Origin: Flavobacterium gawalongense
GTDB lineage: Bacteria; Bacteroidota; Bacteroidia; Flavobacteriales; Flavobacteriaceae
Direction: 5' to 3'
Length of the DNA stretch: 64,000 bases
NCBI RefSeq assembly: GCF_007097265.1
Contig: NZ_VJZP01000001.1
Location: 248,001-312,000, forward strand
Below are positions 46,557 through 55,671 of the stretch, piece after piece; the stretch's first letter is position 1; the number at the start of each line of letters is the position of its first letter. The position numbers and the translations under genes are program-made. The notes beneath the pieces were generated by a model. That model was not told the origin of the DNA. It made no database searches and saw only the letters and a list, made by a program, of their open reading frames with translations.

Positions 46557-46940
46557 TTACTTTTTTGCTTCTTTTGGGCGTTTAGCACCATACTTAGATC
46601 TTCTTTGCGTTCTTCCTGCTACTCCTGACGTATCAAGCGCACCACGAACGATGTGATATCTAACTCCTGGTAAATCTTTTACCCTTCCACCCCTAACTAA
46701 TACTATCGAGTGCTCTTGTAAATTGTGTCCTTCACCAGGGATATAGGCATTTACTTCATTACCATTTGTCAAACGTACACGCGCTACTTTACGCATTGCA
46801 GAGTTTGGTTTTTTTGGCGTTGTAGTGTAAACACGCGTACAAACCCCCCTTCTTTGAGGACAAGAATCTAAAGCAACCGATTTACTCTTCTTAGTTATCT
46901 GAGTTCTTCCTGTTCTTACTAATTGTTGAATTGTTGGCAT
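46557..46940 (-). CDS. rpsL: Ribosomal protein S12
   Basis: 127 residues; [50 protein letters not shown]-like and [20 protein letters not shown] are diagnostic. The lysines in TPKKPNSA and GGRVKDLPG, where substitutions give streptomycin resistance, are wild type. First gene of the str unit with its own promoter. Confidence 0.97.
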
Positions 46941-46993
46941 AATTAATACTAAAAATTTCTTATTATATTAAATTCCCGCTTTTTACGGGGTTG

Positions 46994-47024
46994 CAAATGT
47001 AGAAAATATTTTTCACTCTACAAA
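46994..47024 (-). promoter_or_regulatory. Promoter of the str unit (rpsL)
   Basis: On the minus strand TTTG (47021-47024), 19 bp, then TACATTTG (46994-47001), a full Bacteroidetes promoter. The leader of about 50 nt holds a small hairpin CCCG-TAAAAAG-CGGG. Confidence 0.75.
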
Positions 47025-47120
47025 CGTTAAACTATTAATTTTCAATAAGATTATTTTGCCGTTTGATTTTTATCCCAAACCACAGATATTTGCATTACAT
47101 TTATTAAAACCTATATTGAT

Positions 47121-48830
47121 TTGAAAGCTTTGCTATTTTTATTTTTATTTTTAAATTTTGGATGGTGTTGTTCTGCTCAAAATTTTCAATTGCAAATAAT
47201 CGGAAACACTGAATCAGAAACGAAAACTATTGATTCGTTGCAGTATAATTCCAATCACAAAAACACAAAATCCATCCATGACGAAACTATTCGAATGTCC
47301 GATAAACTATCTAAAATAGGATTTATTGAAAACAATGTAACTGACAATATCAAAATAAACGATTCCAGCTATATCGCAAAATTAACGCTCGGAAACAGAA
47401 TCAAATCGATACATATATATATAGGTAGAAATATCGAATTAAAAAACACGATTGCTCTTAACAAAACAAAAGACACCATCGTTATCCGATATGAAGAAAC
47501 AGAAGCATTCTTAAACAAGGCTTTACAAAAGTTAGAACAAAAAGGATTTGCATTAGCCAAATTAAAACTGATTCACATCCAAAATAATAATCAAACACTT
47601 TACGCTGATTTAGAATTCACAGCTGACAAAAAAAGAGAAATAAACGCAATAGTAATTAAATATGCCGAAAAGGAAAACAAAACAAACTTTCCGAAAGGAC
47701 ATATAGCCCAAATCAATCGAAAATACTACAACAAAACTTTCAACCAGAACATTGTTGAACAAGTGCATAATGAATTCGAAAAATTCAGATTCGTAAGTCA
47801 GGTAAAATATCCAGAAATTTTACTCACAACAGACACTACAAAAATATATGTCTACCTAGAAAAAAGAAAATCAAATACTTTTGACGGCTTTATAGGCTTT
47901 TCTAACAATGAGAACAAAAAAATAGTATTTAATGGTTATTTAGATATAAACCTCGAAAACACTTTACGAGTCGGAGAACAATTTTCATTGTATTGGAAAA
48001 GCGACGGAAACAAACAAAAAACGTTTAGAACCAGCATAGAATTACCGTATTTATTCAAAAGCCCAATCGCACTCAAAGCCAACCTTACCATTTTCAAACA
48101 AGACAGCACCTATCAAAACACAAAAACCGGAATCGACTTAGGTTATTTCATCAATTACAACACCCGAATTTATCTGGGCTACCTGTCAACCGAATCCAGC
48201 GACATTCAGAATACCAACAGCGAACAACTGAGTGATTATAAAAATTCGTTTTTGACTTCAGCTTTCGAATACACGAAAAACGACAACAACAATTCTAAAT
48301 TTCCAAAAAAAACAACAATCTCCCTTGCCATTGGACTTGGAAAAAGAGATTCCAACAATGCGTCCGAAGCAACAACCGCGAACCAACAATTTTACGTCAA
48401 TCTCGAAGCTATGCATAATTTTTATCTGAATGACAAAAACAGCATCAATATCAGAAGTCAAAATTATTATTTACAAAGCGACACCTACATTATAAATGAG
48501 CTATTTCGTTTTGGAGGAGTCAGTTCCATACGAGGATTCGAAGAAAACAGTCTGCAAGCACATTTTTTAACATCAATTTTAACAGAATATCGCTATGCAC
48601 TTTCTCCAAGTTTATACCTTCACTCCATCTTAGATTATGGCTTATACAAAGAAAAAACAATTCAAGAAGAAAACAATCAAAAAACAAACTTAATAGGCGT
48701 GGGACTAGGACTGGGGCTGCAAACAAAAAACGGAACACTAAAACTAGCCTTAACAAAAGGAAGCACGAAAAACCAAAAATTAAATTTTTATAACACTATT
48801 ATTCATATATGTTATAATGTTAAATTTTGA
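47121..48830 (+). CDS. Outer-membrane beta-barrel protein with POTRA-like N-terminus (BamA/D15 superfamily)
   Basis: 569 residues from a TTG start at 47121; this start is chosen because it gives a signal peptide (MKALLFLFLFLNFGWCCSAQ) and no in-frame ATG lies close. The first 200 residues are alpha/beta with a POTRA-like pattern (FLNKALQKLEQKGFALAKLKL, NQNIVEQVHNEFEKFRFVSQ). The rest is a barrel with the family motif FGGVSSIRGFEENS (about 463-476) and a C-terminal LNFYNTIIHICYNVKF ending in an aromatic residue. Related proteins insert or export outer-membrane proteins; the client is unknown. It lies divergent from rpsL and 84 bp before susC. Codon use is lysine- and asparagine-rich like the rest. 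Confidence 0.72.
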   Translation: MKALLFLFLFLNFGWCCSAQNFQLQIIGNTESETKTIDSLQYNSNHKNTKSIHDETIRMSDKLSKIGFIENNVTDNIKINDSSYIAKLTLGNRIKSIHIYIGRNIELKNTIALNKTKDTIVIRYEETEAFLNKALQKLEQKGFALAKLKLIHIQNNNQTLYADLEFTADKKREINAIVIKYAEKENKTNFPKGHIAQINRKYYNKTFNQNIVEQVHNEFEKFRFVSQVKYPEILLTTDTTKIYVYLEKRKSNTFDGFIGFSNNENKKIVFNGYLDINLENTLRVGEQFSLYWKSDGNKQKTFRTSIELPYLFKSPIALKANLTIFKQDSTYQNTKTGIDLGYFINYNTRIYLGYLSTESSDIQNTNSEQLSDYKNSFLTSAFEYTKNDNNNSKFPKKTTISLAIGLGKRDSNNASEATTANQQFYVNLEAMHNFYLNDKNSINIRSQNYYLQSDTYIINELFRFGGVSSIRGFEENSLQAHFLTSILTEYRYALSPSLYLHSILDYGLYKEKTIQEENNQKTNLIGVGLGLGLQTKNGTLKLALTKGSTKNQKLNFYNTIIHICYNVKF

Positions 48831-48914
48831 ATGCGTGCATAAAAAATCATTCAAACGTTAGGAAAGTTAACAAATTATTAAGATTTTTGTCTCACTAATT
48901 CAAAATATTTAAAA

Positions 48915-51900
48915 ATGAAACTAAAGTTCAATGGATTCTTAGTACTATTAGTAGTACTTGTGGCGCAACTAACTTTTGCGCAAGAAAGAGCTGTTTCAGG
49001 AGTCGTTTCTGACAATGCAGGATTGCCTTTACCAGGCGTGAGTGTATTAGTGAAAGGAACTAAATCTGGAACACAAACTGATTTTGACGGAAAATTTTCT
49101 ATCAAAGCAACATCAAGCCAAGTCTTGATTTTTAGCTACATTGGGATGAAAACCCAAGAAGTAATGGCTAGTTCATCAACTGTAAATGTAAAGTTGAAAG
49201 ATGATTCAGTACAATTAGAAGGTGTAGTGGTTACAGCTCTAGGGATTAAAAAACAAAAAAGATCTTTGGGTTATGCCACTGCAAACGTAGGTGCAAAAGA
49301 ACTTACTGAAGTCCCTAACGTGAATGTATTTGAATCTTTATCTGGAAAAGTTGCCGGTGTAGACATTACTGCTCCTGCACAAGTTGGAGCTTCTTCAAAG
49401 GTGATCATTAGAGGATACAATTCATTATCAAACAGTAGTCCTTTGTACGTTGTTGATGGCACACCTATCAATAATAGCAGTAATGGCTCAAGCAGCAACA
49501 CTAGAAGTTTTGACGCAGGAAATGGAGTTAGTGATTTAGATCCTAATAACATTGAGAGTATGTCGATCTTAAAAGGAGCTGCGGCATCTGCTTTATACGG
49601 ATCAAGAGCTGCGAATGGTGTAATTTTAATTACCACAAAATCAGCTAAAAACAAATCAAAAATTTCAGTAGAATTCCTAACTTCATCAGATTTTTCTGAA
49701 GTAGCCAGAGTTCCTCATTTACAAAACGATTTTGGTCAAGGTTGGAATGGAAAATCTTGGTCTAGTTGGGCCGGTAGTCCAAACAATGCCAGTAACGAAA
49801 ATGGTTCATGGGGACCTGCTTTCAATGGAGAAGTTCGACCATGGGGTGCAATTTTAAATAATGCACAACAAATCAAACCTTACATAGCCCTTGAAAATAA
49901 CATCCAAGATTTTTATGAAATCGGGAACACCTTTACAAATAGTGTGAGATTAAGCGGTGGTGGTGAAAACTCAAATTTCTCATTGAACTTTTCAGATGTA
50001 AATTCAGACGGAATCATTCCTTCAGGTGCTGACTCATATAACAGACAAACACTTGGAATTAATTCAGGTATAACTAGTGAAAAACTTAGTGCTAAAATTA
50101 GTTTTAACTACATCAAAAAAGATCAAAATGCTGTTAATACTGGTCAAGGTGCAGATGCCGGAGAAGGTAATACATTAACTCAGGAAATGTTACAAATCCC
50201 AAGAGATGTTAGTGTTGTGGATTTAGAAGATTATAAAAATAATCCATACAACAACAACAGTAACTATTTCTCTCCATACACAAACAATCCATATTGGTCG
50301 ATTTACGAGAATGCAACAAAAATTGACGGAAATCGTTTTTTTGGAAACGTTAATTTAGGTTACAAAATAAACGAGAAATTCTCTCTAAACTACCAAGCTG
50401 GTGGTGATTATAGAACAGAAAAAATCAAATCTTACGGTGCTGTTGTATCTTTTGAACCGGGATCGGCTCAAGCGAATGCAGGTGCTAATGCAGTAGTTGG
50501 AGGAGTTACAGAACAAACAAATGAAAATACAGAATTTGACACTAATTTAAACTTAAATTATAACACTGCCCTTTCTGAAGATTTTAACTTAAATGCCCTT
50601 TTAGGTTTCAATTCAAATGAAAGAAAAGGTTCTTCATTAACTGGTCAAATTACTAATTTAGACATTCCTAATTTTTACGAACTATCCAATTCATCTATTA
50701 AACCTGCCGTTCTTCAAAATGACTTTATGAGAAAATCTTTTGGAGCCTATGCTTCGCTTGAAACCTCTTATAAAAATCAATTATTTTTGACTTTAACAGG
50801 AAGAAATGACTGGACTTCTACTTTACCTAAAGGAGCTAATTCTTATTTTTATCCTTCAGTAAGTGTAAGTGGAATCGTATTTGACACTCCCGAGTATTTC
50901 TTAAAACTAAGAGCTGGTTACGCAGAAATAGGAAATGACACAGGATCGTATCAAACAGAATCTGCTTTAACTCAGGGCTTTGGCGCATTAGGGAATCAAG
51001 TTGCGGGTTCAGCGGCAATCTTACTGCCTATTGGAGGGGTAAATGGATATGAGTATGCCTCAAATCTAGGAAATTCAGCTTTAAAGCCTGAAAGAACAAG
51101 CGAATTAGAGTTTGGTTTTGAATCTAATTTATTTAGCAAACGAGTAAATATTGACGCTTCTATTTATAACAAGACTACCACCGATTTATTATTTAGAAGA
51201 CCAGTAGCAACTTCTACAGGATTTACTACTCAAACAACAAATCTTCTAGATGTAACAAACAAAGGTATTGAACTTGTATTAAATGTAATTCCTGTAAAAA
51301 CAAATAATTTTCAATGGGATTTTACAACTACTTTTACAAAAAATAATTCTGAGGTAACTGACGTTGTAGGTAATGTTGATAAAATACAACTTGCTTCTAA
51401 TTATGGTGTTAGTTTTAATGCACAAGTTGGACAACCTTTGGGTGTATTTAGTACTTTTGTGCCTAAAACGAATGATTTAGGACAATATATTATTGATGGT
51501 GCAACTGGATATTATAAAGTTACAGATGATGAACAAATCGTAGGAGATTCTCAAAGGGATTTCATTATGGGTTTCAAAAACAAACTATCATATAAAAATT
51601 TAGCGCTTTCATTTGGTATCGATTGGAAACAAGGTGGCGAAATGTATTCTTATACTAAAAGGCTTTCACACTTTACAGGAAACGGTATCGAGACAACTTA
51701 TAACGACAGAAACCCATTCATCATACCTAATTCTGTAGTAGAAGTTGTAGATGCTGGCGGTAATGTAACTGGTTATGCTGAAAACACGACTTCAGTTAGT
51801 TTAGAAAACGTAACAGATTTTTACAATACAGGAAATAATCCTGGAGTAGAACAATTTCATGTTATTGACAAAACATTTGTTAGGTTGAGAGACATTTCTT

Positions 51901-52121
51901 TGACTTACAATGTTCCTTCGTCTATTATTAAAAAAATGGGATTAACTAATGCGGCATTTAGTGTATTTGGTAAAAATTTAGCTTTATGGACACCAGATGA
52001 AAACCCGTATATTGATCCAGAATTGTCAACATTTGGTGATGGTTTACTAAGTGAACAAGGAGAGTTTGGTGCGAATCCATCACAAAGATCGTATGGAGCT
52101 AGCCTAAAATTAACATTCTAA
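48915..52121 (+). CDS. SusC/RagA-family TonB-dependent outer-membrane transporter
   Basis: 1068 residues. A signal peptide (MKLKFNGFLVLLVVLVAQLTFAQ) is followed by a carboxypeptidase-regulatory-like domain (VSGVVSDNAGLPLPGVSVLV, TDFDGKFSIKA, FSYIGMKTQEV), the plug (VVVTALGIKKQKRSLGYAT, VIIRGYNSLSNSSPLYVVDG, SILKGAAASALYGSRAANGV) and a 22-strand-type barrel ending SYGASLKLTF. It takes up a nutrient across the outer membrane with energy from TonB. It is followed by a SusD and two small lipoproteins, but no glycoside hydrolase, lyase or sigma/anti-sigma pair is near, so the ligand (glycan, peptide or other) cannot be told. Confidence 0.93.
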   Translation: MKLKFNGFLVLLVVLVAQLTFAQERAVSGVVSDNAGLPLPGVSVLVKGTKSGTQTDFDGKFSIKATSSQVLIFSYIGMKTQEVMASSSTVNVKLKDDSVQLEGVVVTALGIKKQKRSLGYATANVGAKELTEVPNVNVFESLSGKVAGVDITAPAQVGASSKVIIRGYNSLSNSSPLYVVDGTPINNSSNGSSSNTRSFDAGNGVSDLDPNNIESMSILKGAAASALYGSRAANGVILITTKSAKNKSKISVEFLTSSDFSEVARVPHLQNDFGQGWNGKSWSSWAGSPNNASNENGSWGPAFNGEVRPWGAILNNAQQIKPYIALENNIQDFYEIGNTFTNSVRLSGGGENSNFSLNFSDVNSDGIIPSGADSYNRQTLGINSGITSEKLSAKISFNYIKKDQNAVNTGQGADAGEGNTLTQEMLQIPRDVSVVDLEDYKNNPYNNNSNYFSPYTNNPYWSIYENATKIDGNRFFGNVNLGYKINEKFSLNYQAGGDYRTEKIKSYGAVVSFEPGSAQANAGANAVVGGVTEQTNENTEFDTNLNLNYNTALSEDFNLNALLGFNSNERKGSSLTGQITNLDIPNFYELSNSSIKPAVLQNDFMRKSFGAYASLETSYKNQLFLTLTGRNDWTSTLPKGANSYFYPSVSVSGIVFDTPEYFLKLRAGYAEIGNDTGSYQTESALTQGFGALGNQVAGSAAILLPIGGVNGYEYASNLGNSALKPERTSELEFGFESNLFSKRVNIDASIYNKTTTDLLFRRPVATSTGFTTQTTNLLDVTNKGIELVLNVIPVKTNNFQWDFTTTFTKNNSEVTDVVGNVDKIQLASNYGVSFNAQVGQPLGVFSTFVPKTNDLGQYIIDGATGYYKVTDDEQIVGDSQRDFIMGFKNKLSYKNLALSFGIDWKQGGEMYSYTKRLSHFTGNGIETTYNDRNPFIIPNSVVEVVDAGGNVTGYAENTTSVSLENVTDFYNTGNNPGVEQFHVIDKTFVRLRDISLTYNVPSSIIKKMGLTNAAFSVFGKNLALWTPDENPYIDPELSTFGDGLLSEQGEFGANPSQRSYGASLKLTF

Positions 52122-52131
52122 AAAAACAAAA

Positions 52132-53565
52132 ATGAAAAAGTTTTTAATAAGTATATTAGTATTATCAACTACATTTATAGGATGTAGCACTGATTTAGAC
52201 ATCAATAGGGATCCGGATTTGCTAGACCCAAACAGCGCTCCACTTTCAGCACAATTACCTTCTGGCATTGTAGGATTAATAGGATCTGAAGGAGCTTCAT
52301 TAGCAATCATAGGCGGTATGTGGTCACAATACTGGACACAAAGTAATGCGGCAAATCAATACAAAGACATTGATAATTATTCTATTGGAACTGCAGACTA
52401 CAATTTTGCTTGGGACGGTATGTTTGATGCTTTAGGAGACATTAGAAATGTCAAGAAAAGAGCCTTGACAGAAGGAAACTGGAAATACTATTTAATAGCG
52501 ACTACCTTAGAAGTACAAGCTTCTCAGATATTAACGGATTTCTACGGAAACATTCCATATAAAGAAGCCAATAATAATTCAATCTTAGAGCCAAAATTCA
52601 ATACTGGTCAAGAAGTATATGATTTCATGATTCAAGATTTGAATGATGCCCTTTCAAAAGATTTGTCAGCTTCAACAGGATCCAATCCTGCAAGTGATGA
52701 CTTTATATTTGCTGGTGACATGACCAAATGGACAAAATTAGCAAATACTTTAAAGTTGAAAATCTACATGAGACAAACAGAAAAAAATAAAGCTGTTGCA
52801 GATGCAGGTATTACTAAAATGCTAGCTGATGGAGTAACGTTTTTGGATGTTGATGCTGGAATGACTCAATTTACAGATGCTATCAATCAAAGTAACCCTT
52901 TGTTTGAATACAATAACAGAAGATTAAATGTTGCTACCAATTTAAGAATGAGTACTACGCTAGCTTCTTTCTTTGATGACAATGCGGACACAAGAAAAGC
53001 AGCATATTATTTGCCAGGAAATTCTCTAAATCAAGGAGATTTCACGAATCCGGTAGGTGCTGGTACCATCGCAATTGTAAAACTAAGTGCTACTACCCCT
53101 GCTTATTTGATGACCAAAGAAGAAAGCTTCTTATTACAAGCCGAAGCATTAGAAAGATACAAATCAGGAACTGGCGCAAAAGCTTTATATGACGCAGCTA
53201 TAAGTGCTAATTTCAGCAGATATAGTTTAAATGGTGCTGCATTTGTTTCTGGTGCTTATGCCTATCCAACGGCTGGTACTTTTGATCAAAAATTGGAAGC
53301 AATAATTACACAGAAATGGGTAGCTAGTTTTCCTGGTAATGGTTTTGAAGCATTTTTCGAAAAAAACAGAACAGGCTATCCTAAAACTTCTGCAGTTGCT
53401 CAATCTAATACATCTTATGTGTCAGGACAATTTGCTTATGCAGTAAATGGTACAACTGCAGGTTTATTCCCTAAAAGAATTGCTTACCCTCTTTCTGAAA
53501 GAAATGCTAATCCGAACGCACCAACTTTGATACCAATAACAACCCCAGTTTGGTGGAATAAATAA
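52132..53565 (+). CDS. SusD/RagB-family surface lipoprotein
   Basis: 477 residues. Lipoprotein signal MKKFLISILVLSTTFIGCST with the modified Cys near 18. The tetratricopeptide-like helical body of the SusD_like_2 group is recognisable from LIATTLEVQASQILTDFYGN, NIPYKEA, FAGDMTKWTKLANTLKLKIY and ESFLLQAEALERY, and the end has PKRIAYPLSERNANP. It forms the lid of the SusC channel and binds the ligand. It begins 10 bp after susC. Confidence 0.9.
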   Translation: MKKFLISILVLSTTFIGCSTDLDINRDPDLLDPNSAPLSAQLPSGIVGLIGSEGASLAIIGGMWSQYWTQSNAANQYKDIDNYSIGTADYNFAWDGMFDALGDIRNVKKRALTEGNWKYYLIATTLEVQASQILTDFYGNIPYKEANNNSILEPKFNTGQEVYDFMIQDLNDALSKDLSASTGSNPASDDFIFAGDMTKWTKLANTLKLKIYMRQTEKNKAVADAGITKMLADGVTFLDVDAGMTQFTDAINQSNPLFEYNNRRLNVATNLRMSTTLASFFDDNADTRKAAYYLPGNSLNQGDFTNPVGAGTIAIVKLSATTPAYLMTKEESFLLQAEALERYKSGTGAKALYDAAISANFSRYSLNGAAFVSGAYAYPTAGTFDQKLEAIITQKWVASFPGNGFEAFFEKNRTGYPKTSAVAQSNTSYVSGQFAYAVNGTTAGLFPKRIAYPLSERNANPNAPTLIPITTPVWWNK

Positions 53566-53573
53566 TCAAAATC

Positions 53574-54311
53574 ATGAAAAAAATAATAGCTCTTTTAATA
53601 GTTGCAAGCACTTTTTTTGTGGCTTGTGATGATGTCGATACTGCAAATGTATCTTCAATAACAAACTATCCTTTAATTACAGTTCTAGGAAGTGACCCGA
53701 TTTTTGTTGCCTTAGGCAGCACTTACACTGATCCAGGCGCAATAGCAACTGAAAATGACGCACCAATACCATTCACCAGTGTTGGATCTGGTAATTATAG
53801 AGGAGGTACTTCTATTGACACTAATATTGCTGATGAATATTCTCAAACCTATACCGCAACCAATAAAGATGGTTTCAAAGCGAGTGCCACAAGAAGGGTA
53901 ATTGTGTATAAAACAGGCGATTTGGTAAATAGCATCGAAGGTGTATACACTTGTAATGTAAGCAGAAATGGGTCATCACCTAGCACTGCAAAAAACATCA
54001 AATATATTTACATCTGGAAAAACGCTAACGGCACTTATGAAGTTTCAGACGCTTTTGGAGGCTGGTATCAATACCATAGAGGGTTCGGTATAGATTACAT
54101 TACGCCTGGAGGAACAATCAATGCCGTTAATATTGCAACCAACACCTTTACTTTCCCAGGAAATCCTCTAACCAACAGTGGTTTTGGAGGAACAGCCAAT
54201 ATAACAGGTTTGAATGTTGATCCGGTTGCAAAGAAAATTGTCCTAACCTGTTCTTGGCTTGCCCCAACTGCATACACATTTGTATCCACATTAACTCAAG
54301 TTCAACTTTAA
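53574..54311 (+). CDS. Lipoprotein with Ig-like (DUF5011-type) domain, SusCD-associated
   Basis: 245 residues. Lipoprotein signal MKKIIALLIVASTFFVACDD with Cys18. Residues of about 32-110 form an Ig-like domain of the DUF5011 kind (PLITVLGSDPIFVALGSTYT, DPGAIATEND, YTATNKDGFKASATRRVIVY). The second half is beta-rich with WYQYHRGFGIDYITPGGTIN and ends in VSTLTQVQL, similar in layout to DUF5012-type proteins of SusCD loci. Probably anchored at the cell surface and helping ligand capture; no catalytic motif is seen. It starts 8 bp after susD. Confidence 0.72.
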   Translation: MKKIIALLIVASTFFVACDDVDTANVSSITNYPLITVLGSDPIFVALGSTYTDPGAIATENDAPIPFTSVGSGNYRGGTSIDTNIADEYSQTYTATNKDGFKASATRRVIVYKTGDLVNSIEGVYTCNVSRNGSSPSTAKNIKYIYIWKNANGTYEVSDAFGGWYQYHRGFGIDYITPGGTINAVNIATNTFTFPGNPLTNSGFGGTANITGLNVDPVAKKIVLTCSWLAPTAYTFVSTLTQVQL

Positions 54312-54321
54312 TATATTAAAA

Positions 54322-54819
54322 ATGAGAAACATAAAAAATAATATTATAAAAATACTTTTCGGTATTCTTATATTTACTTCATTCGCTTCTTGTGATGAGG
54401 GTGGTGATCCAAATCCAGGCGGAACAACTACGGAAAAATTTGCTGGAGATTGGTATATTGACCTTTCGGACAGCGATGGTGCTTCTTTAGGCACACATGC
54501 TTTACATCATACCTATAACACTTCTGCTAACGATAATACCATGTGGATTGACGATGCAAAAAGTGGCTATTGGATTAAATGTAAAATAACCATGGATGTT
54601 GCCAATGGAACATTTACAGCAGTAGCACAACCTAATCTTATTGATGATAGTGTTGTAACTATAACTGACGGTAAAATTGAAAAAGGAGCAGGATTATCTA
54701 AAGCAGGTCATGTTGTAGATAAAATTTCTTTCAGAGCTCATTTTGATTATGATGCTGACGGATATGATATTCTTTATGAAGGTCACAAAAGAACTGGTTT
54801 CAAAGAAGATGAATACTAG
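54322..54819 (+). CDS. Small lipoprotein, lipid-binding-hydrolase-like family, SusCD-associated
   Basis: 165 residues with a lipoprotein signal (IKILFGILIFTSFASCDEGG). After a short linker the body KFAGDWYIDLSDSDGASLGT, NDNTMWIDDAKSGYWIKCKI, AKAGHVVDKISFRAHFDYDA-like and YDILYEGHKRTGFKEDEY matches the family often annotated as lipid-binding putative hydrolase, whose members follow SusCD genes. No catalytic residues can be pointed to. Last gene of the operon; a terminator hairpin follows. Confidence 0.68.
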   Translation: MRNIKNNIIKILFGILIFTSFASCDEGGDPNPGGTTTEKFAGDWYIDLSDSDGASLGTHALHHTYNTSANDNTMWIDDAKSGYWIKCKITMDVANGTFTAVAQPNLIDDSVVTITDGKIEKGAGLSKAGHVVDKISFRAHFDYDADGYDILYEGHKRTGFKEDEY

Positions 54820-54838
54820 AAATTAAATAATAAATTTG

Positions 54839-54872
54839 AAAAACCATCCCACTATTCGGGATGGTTTTTTTT
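54839..54872 (+). terminator. Intrinsic terminator of the SusCD operon
   Basis: Stem AAACCATCCC (54841-54850) / GGGATGGTTT (54858-54867) followed by T-run. The T-run overlaps the promoter box of rlmB. Confidence 0.85.
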
Positions 54873-54873
54873 A

Positions 54874-54881
54874 TATATTTG
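54874..54881 (+). promoter_or_regulatory. -7 promoter box directly in front of rlmB (possible leaderless start)
   Basis: TATATTTG ends 4 nt before the ATG at 54886. A second box, TAAATTTG at 54831-54838, precedes the terminator hairpin and would instead give a leader that contains the hairpin. Confidence 0.45.
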
Positions 54882-54885
54882 CACC

Positions 54886-55638
54886 ATGGAAAAAGAACAC
54901 CAAATATTCGGGATTAGAGCAATAATTGAAGCCATACAAGCGGGCGCAACAGTAGACAAAGTCTATATTCAAAAGGAAGCTAGCAGCGAACTGATGAAAG
55001 ACTTGATGAAAGTGATGAAGCGTGGTAATATTAATTTTTCTTATGTTCCTGTTGAAAAACTAAACAGATTGACACCAAATAACCATCAAGGTGCAGTGGC
55101 GACAATTTCTCCAATTTCCTTTTTTGATTTAGAATCATTGATAGAATCAGTAATAGAAAATGGAAAGAAACCGTTATTTTTAATTTTGGACCAAATATCG
55201 GATGCACGTAATTTTGGTGCTATCATCAGAACAGCCGAATGTACCGGAGTAAACGGAATCATTGTTCAAAAAGCAGGTTCTGCTCCTGTCAACGGTGACA
55301 CTGTAAAAACATCCGCCGGAGCCGTTTTTAACATTCCTATTTGTAAAGTGGAACACATTAAAGACGCTATTTTTCTTTTACAGGCCAGTGGCATTAAAAC
55401 TGTTGCTGCAACTGAAAAAACAGATCAAAATATTTATGACATTTCGCTAAATGAACCTGTCGCCATTATTATGGGATCAGAAGATCGCGGGGTAAATCCT
55501 TCGGTTTTAAAAATAGTTGATGAAAAGGCAAAACTACCTATGTTTGGAACTATTGGTTCTTTAAATGTTTCGGTAGCTTGCGGTGCTTTTTTATATGAAG
55601 CGGTAAGACAAAGAATCCCATCCCCAACCCTTCCCTAA
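54886..55638 (+). CDS. rlmB: 23S rRNA (guanosine-2'-O-)-methyltransferase, RlmB-like SpoU/TrmH family
   Basis: 250 residues. The N-terminal substrate-binding domain starts HQIFGIRAIIEAIQAG; the SPOUT domain has motif 1 LDQISDARNFGAIIRTAECT (catalytic Arg and Asn-Phe-Gly), motif 2 VAIIMGSEDRGV and motif 3 LPMFGTIGSLNVSVACGAFL. It should methylate a 23S rRNA guanosine using SAM. The last residues PSPTLP are encoded by a CCCAACCCTTCCC repeat and the stop codon TAA is the loop of the hairpin CCCTTCCC-TAA-GGGAAGGG, so the natural C-terminus has probably been overwritten by a repeat. Confidence 0.9.
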   Translation: MEKEHQIFGIRAIIEAIQAGATVDKVYIQKEASSELMKDLMKVMKRGNINFSYVPVEKLNRLTPNNHQGAVATISPISFFDLESLIESVIENGKKPLFLILDQISDARNFGAIIRTAECTGVNGIIVQKAGSAPVNGDTVKTSAGAVFNIPICKVEHIKDAIFLLQASGIKTVAATEKTDQNIYDISLNEPVAIIMGSEDRGVNPSVLKIVDEKAKLPMFGTIGSLNVSVACGAFLYEAVRQRIPSPTLP

Positions 55639-55646
55639 GGGAAGGG
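55628..55646. repeat. Palindrome containing the rlmB stop codon
   Basis: CCCTTCCC (55628-55635) and GGGAAGGG (55639-55646) enclose the stop codon TAA. It may serve as terminator for rlmB and for the convergent rhomboid gene, though no T-run follows. Confidence 0.65.
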
Positions 55647-55671
55647 AGCCTAGATAAACAAATAAAACGAA

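Noticed and set aside
46557-46940. Streptomycin-resistant rpsL allele
   Set aside because: Both key lysines (in TPKKPNSA and GGRVKDLPG) are wild type.
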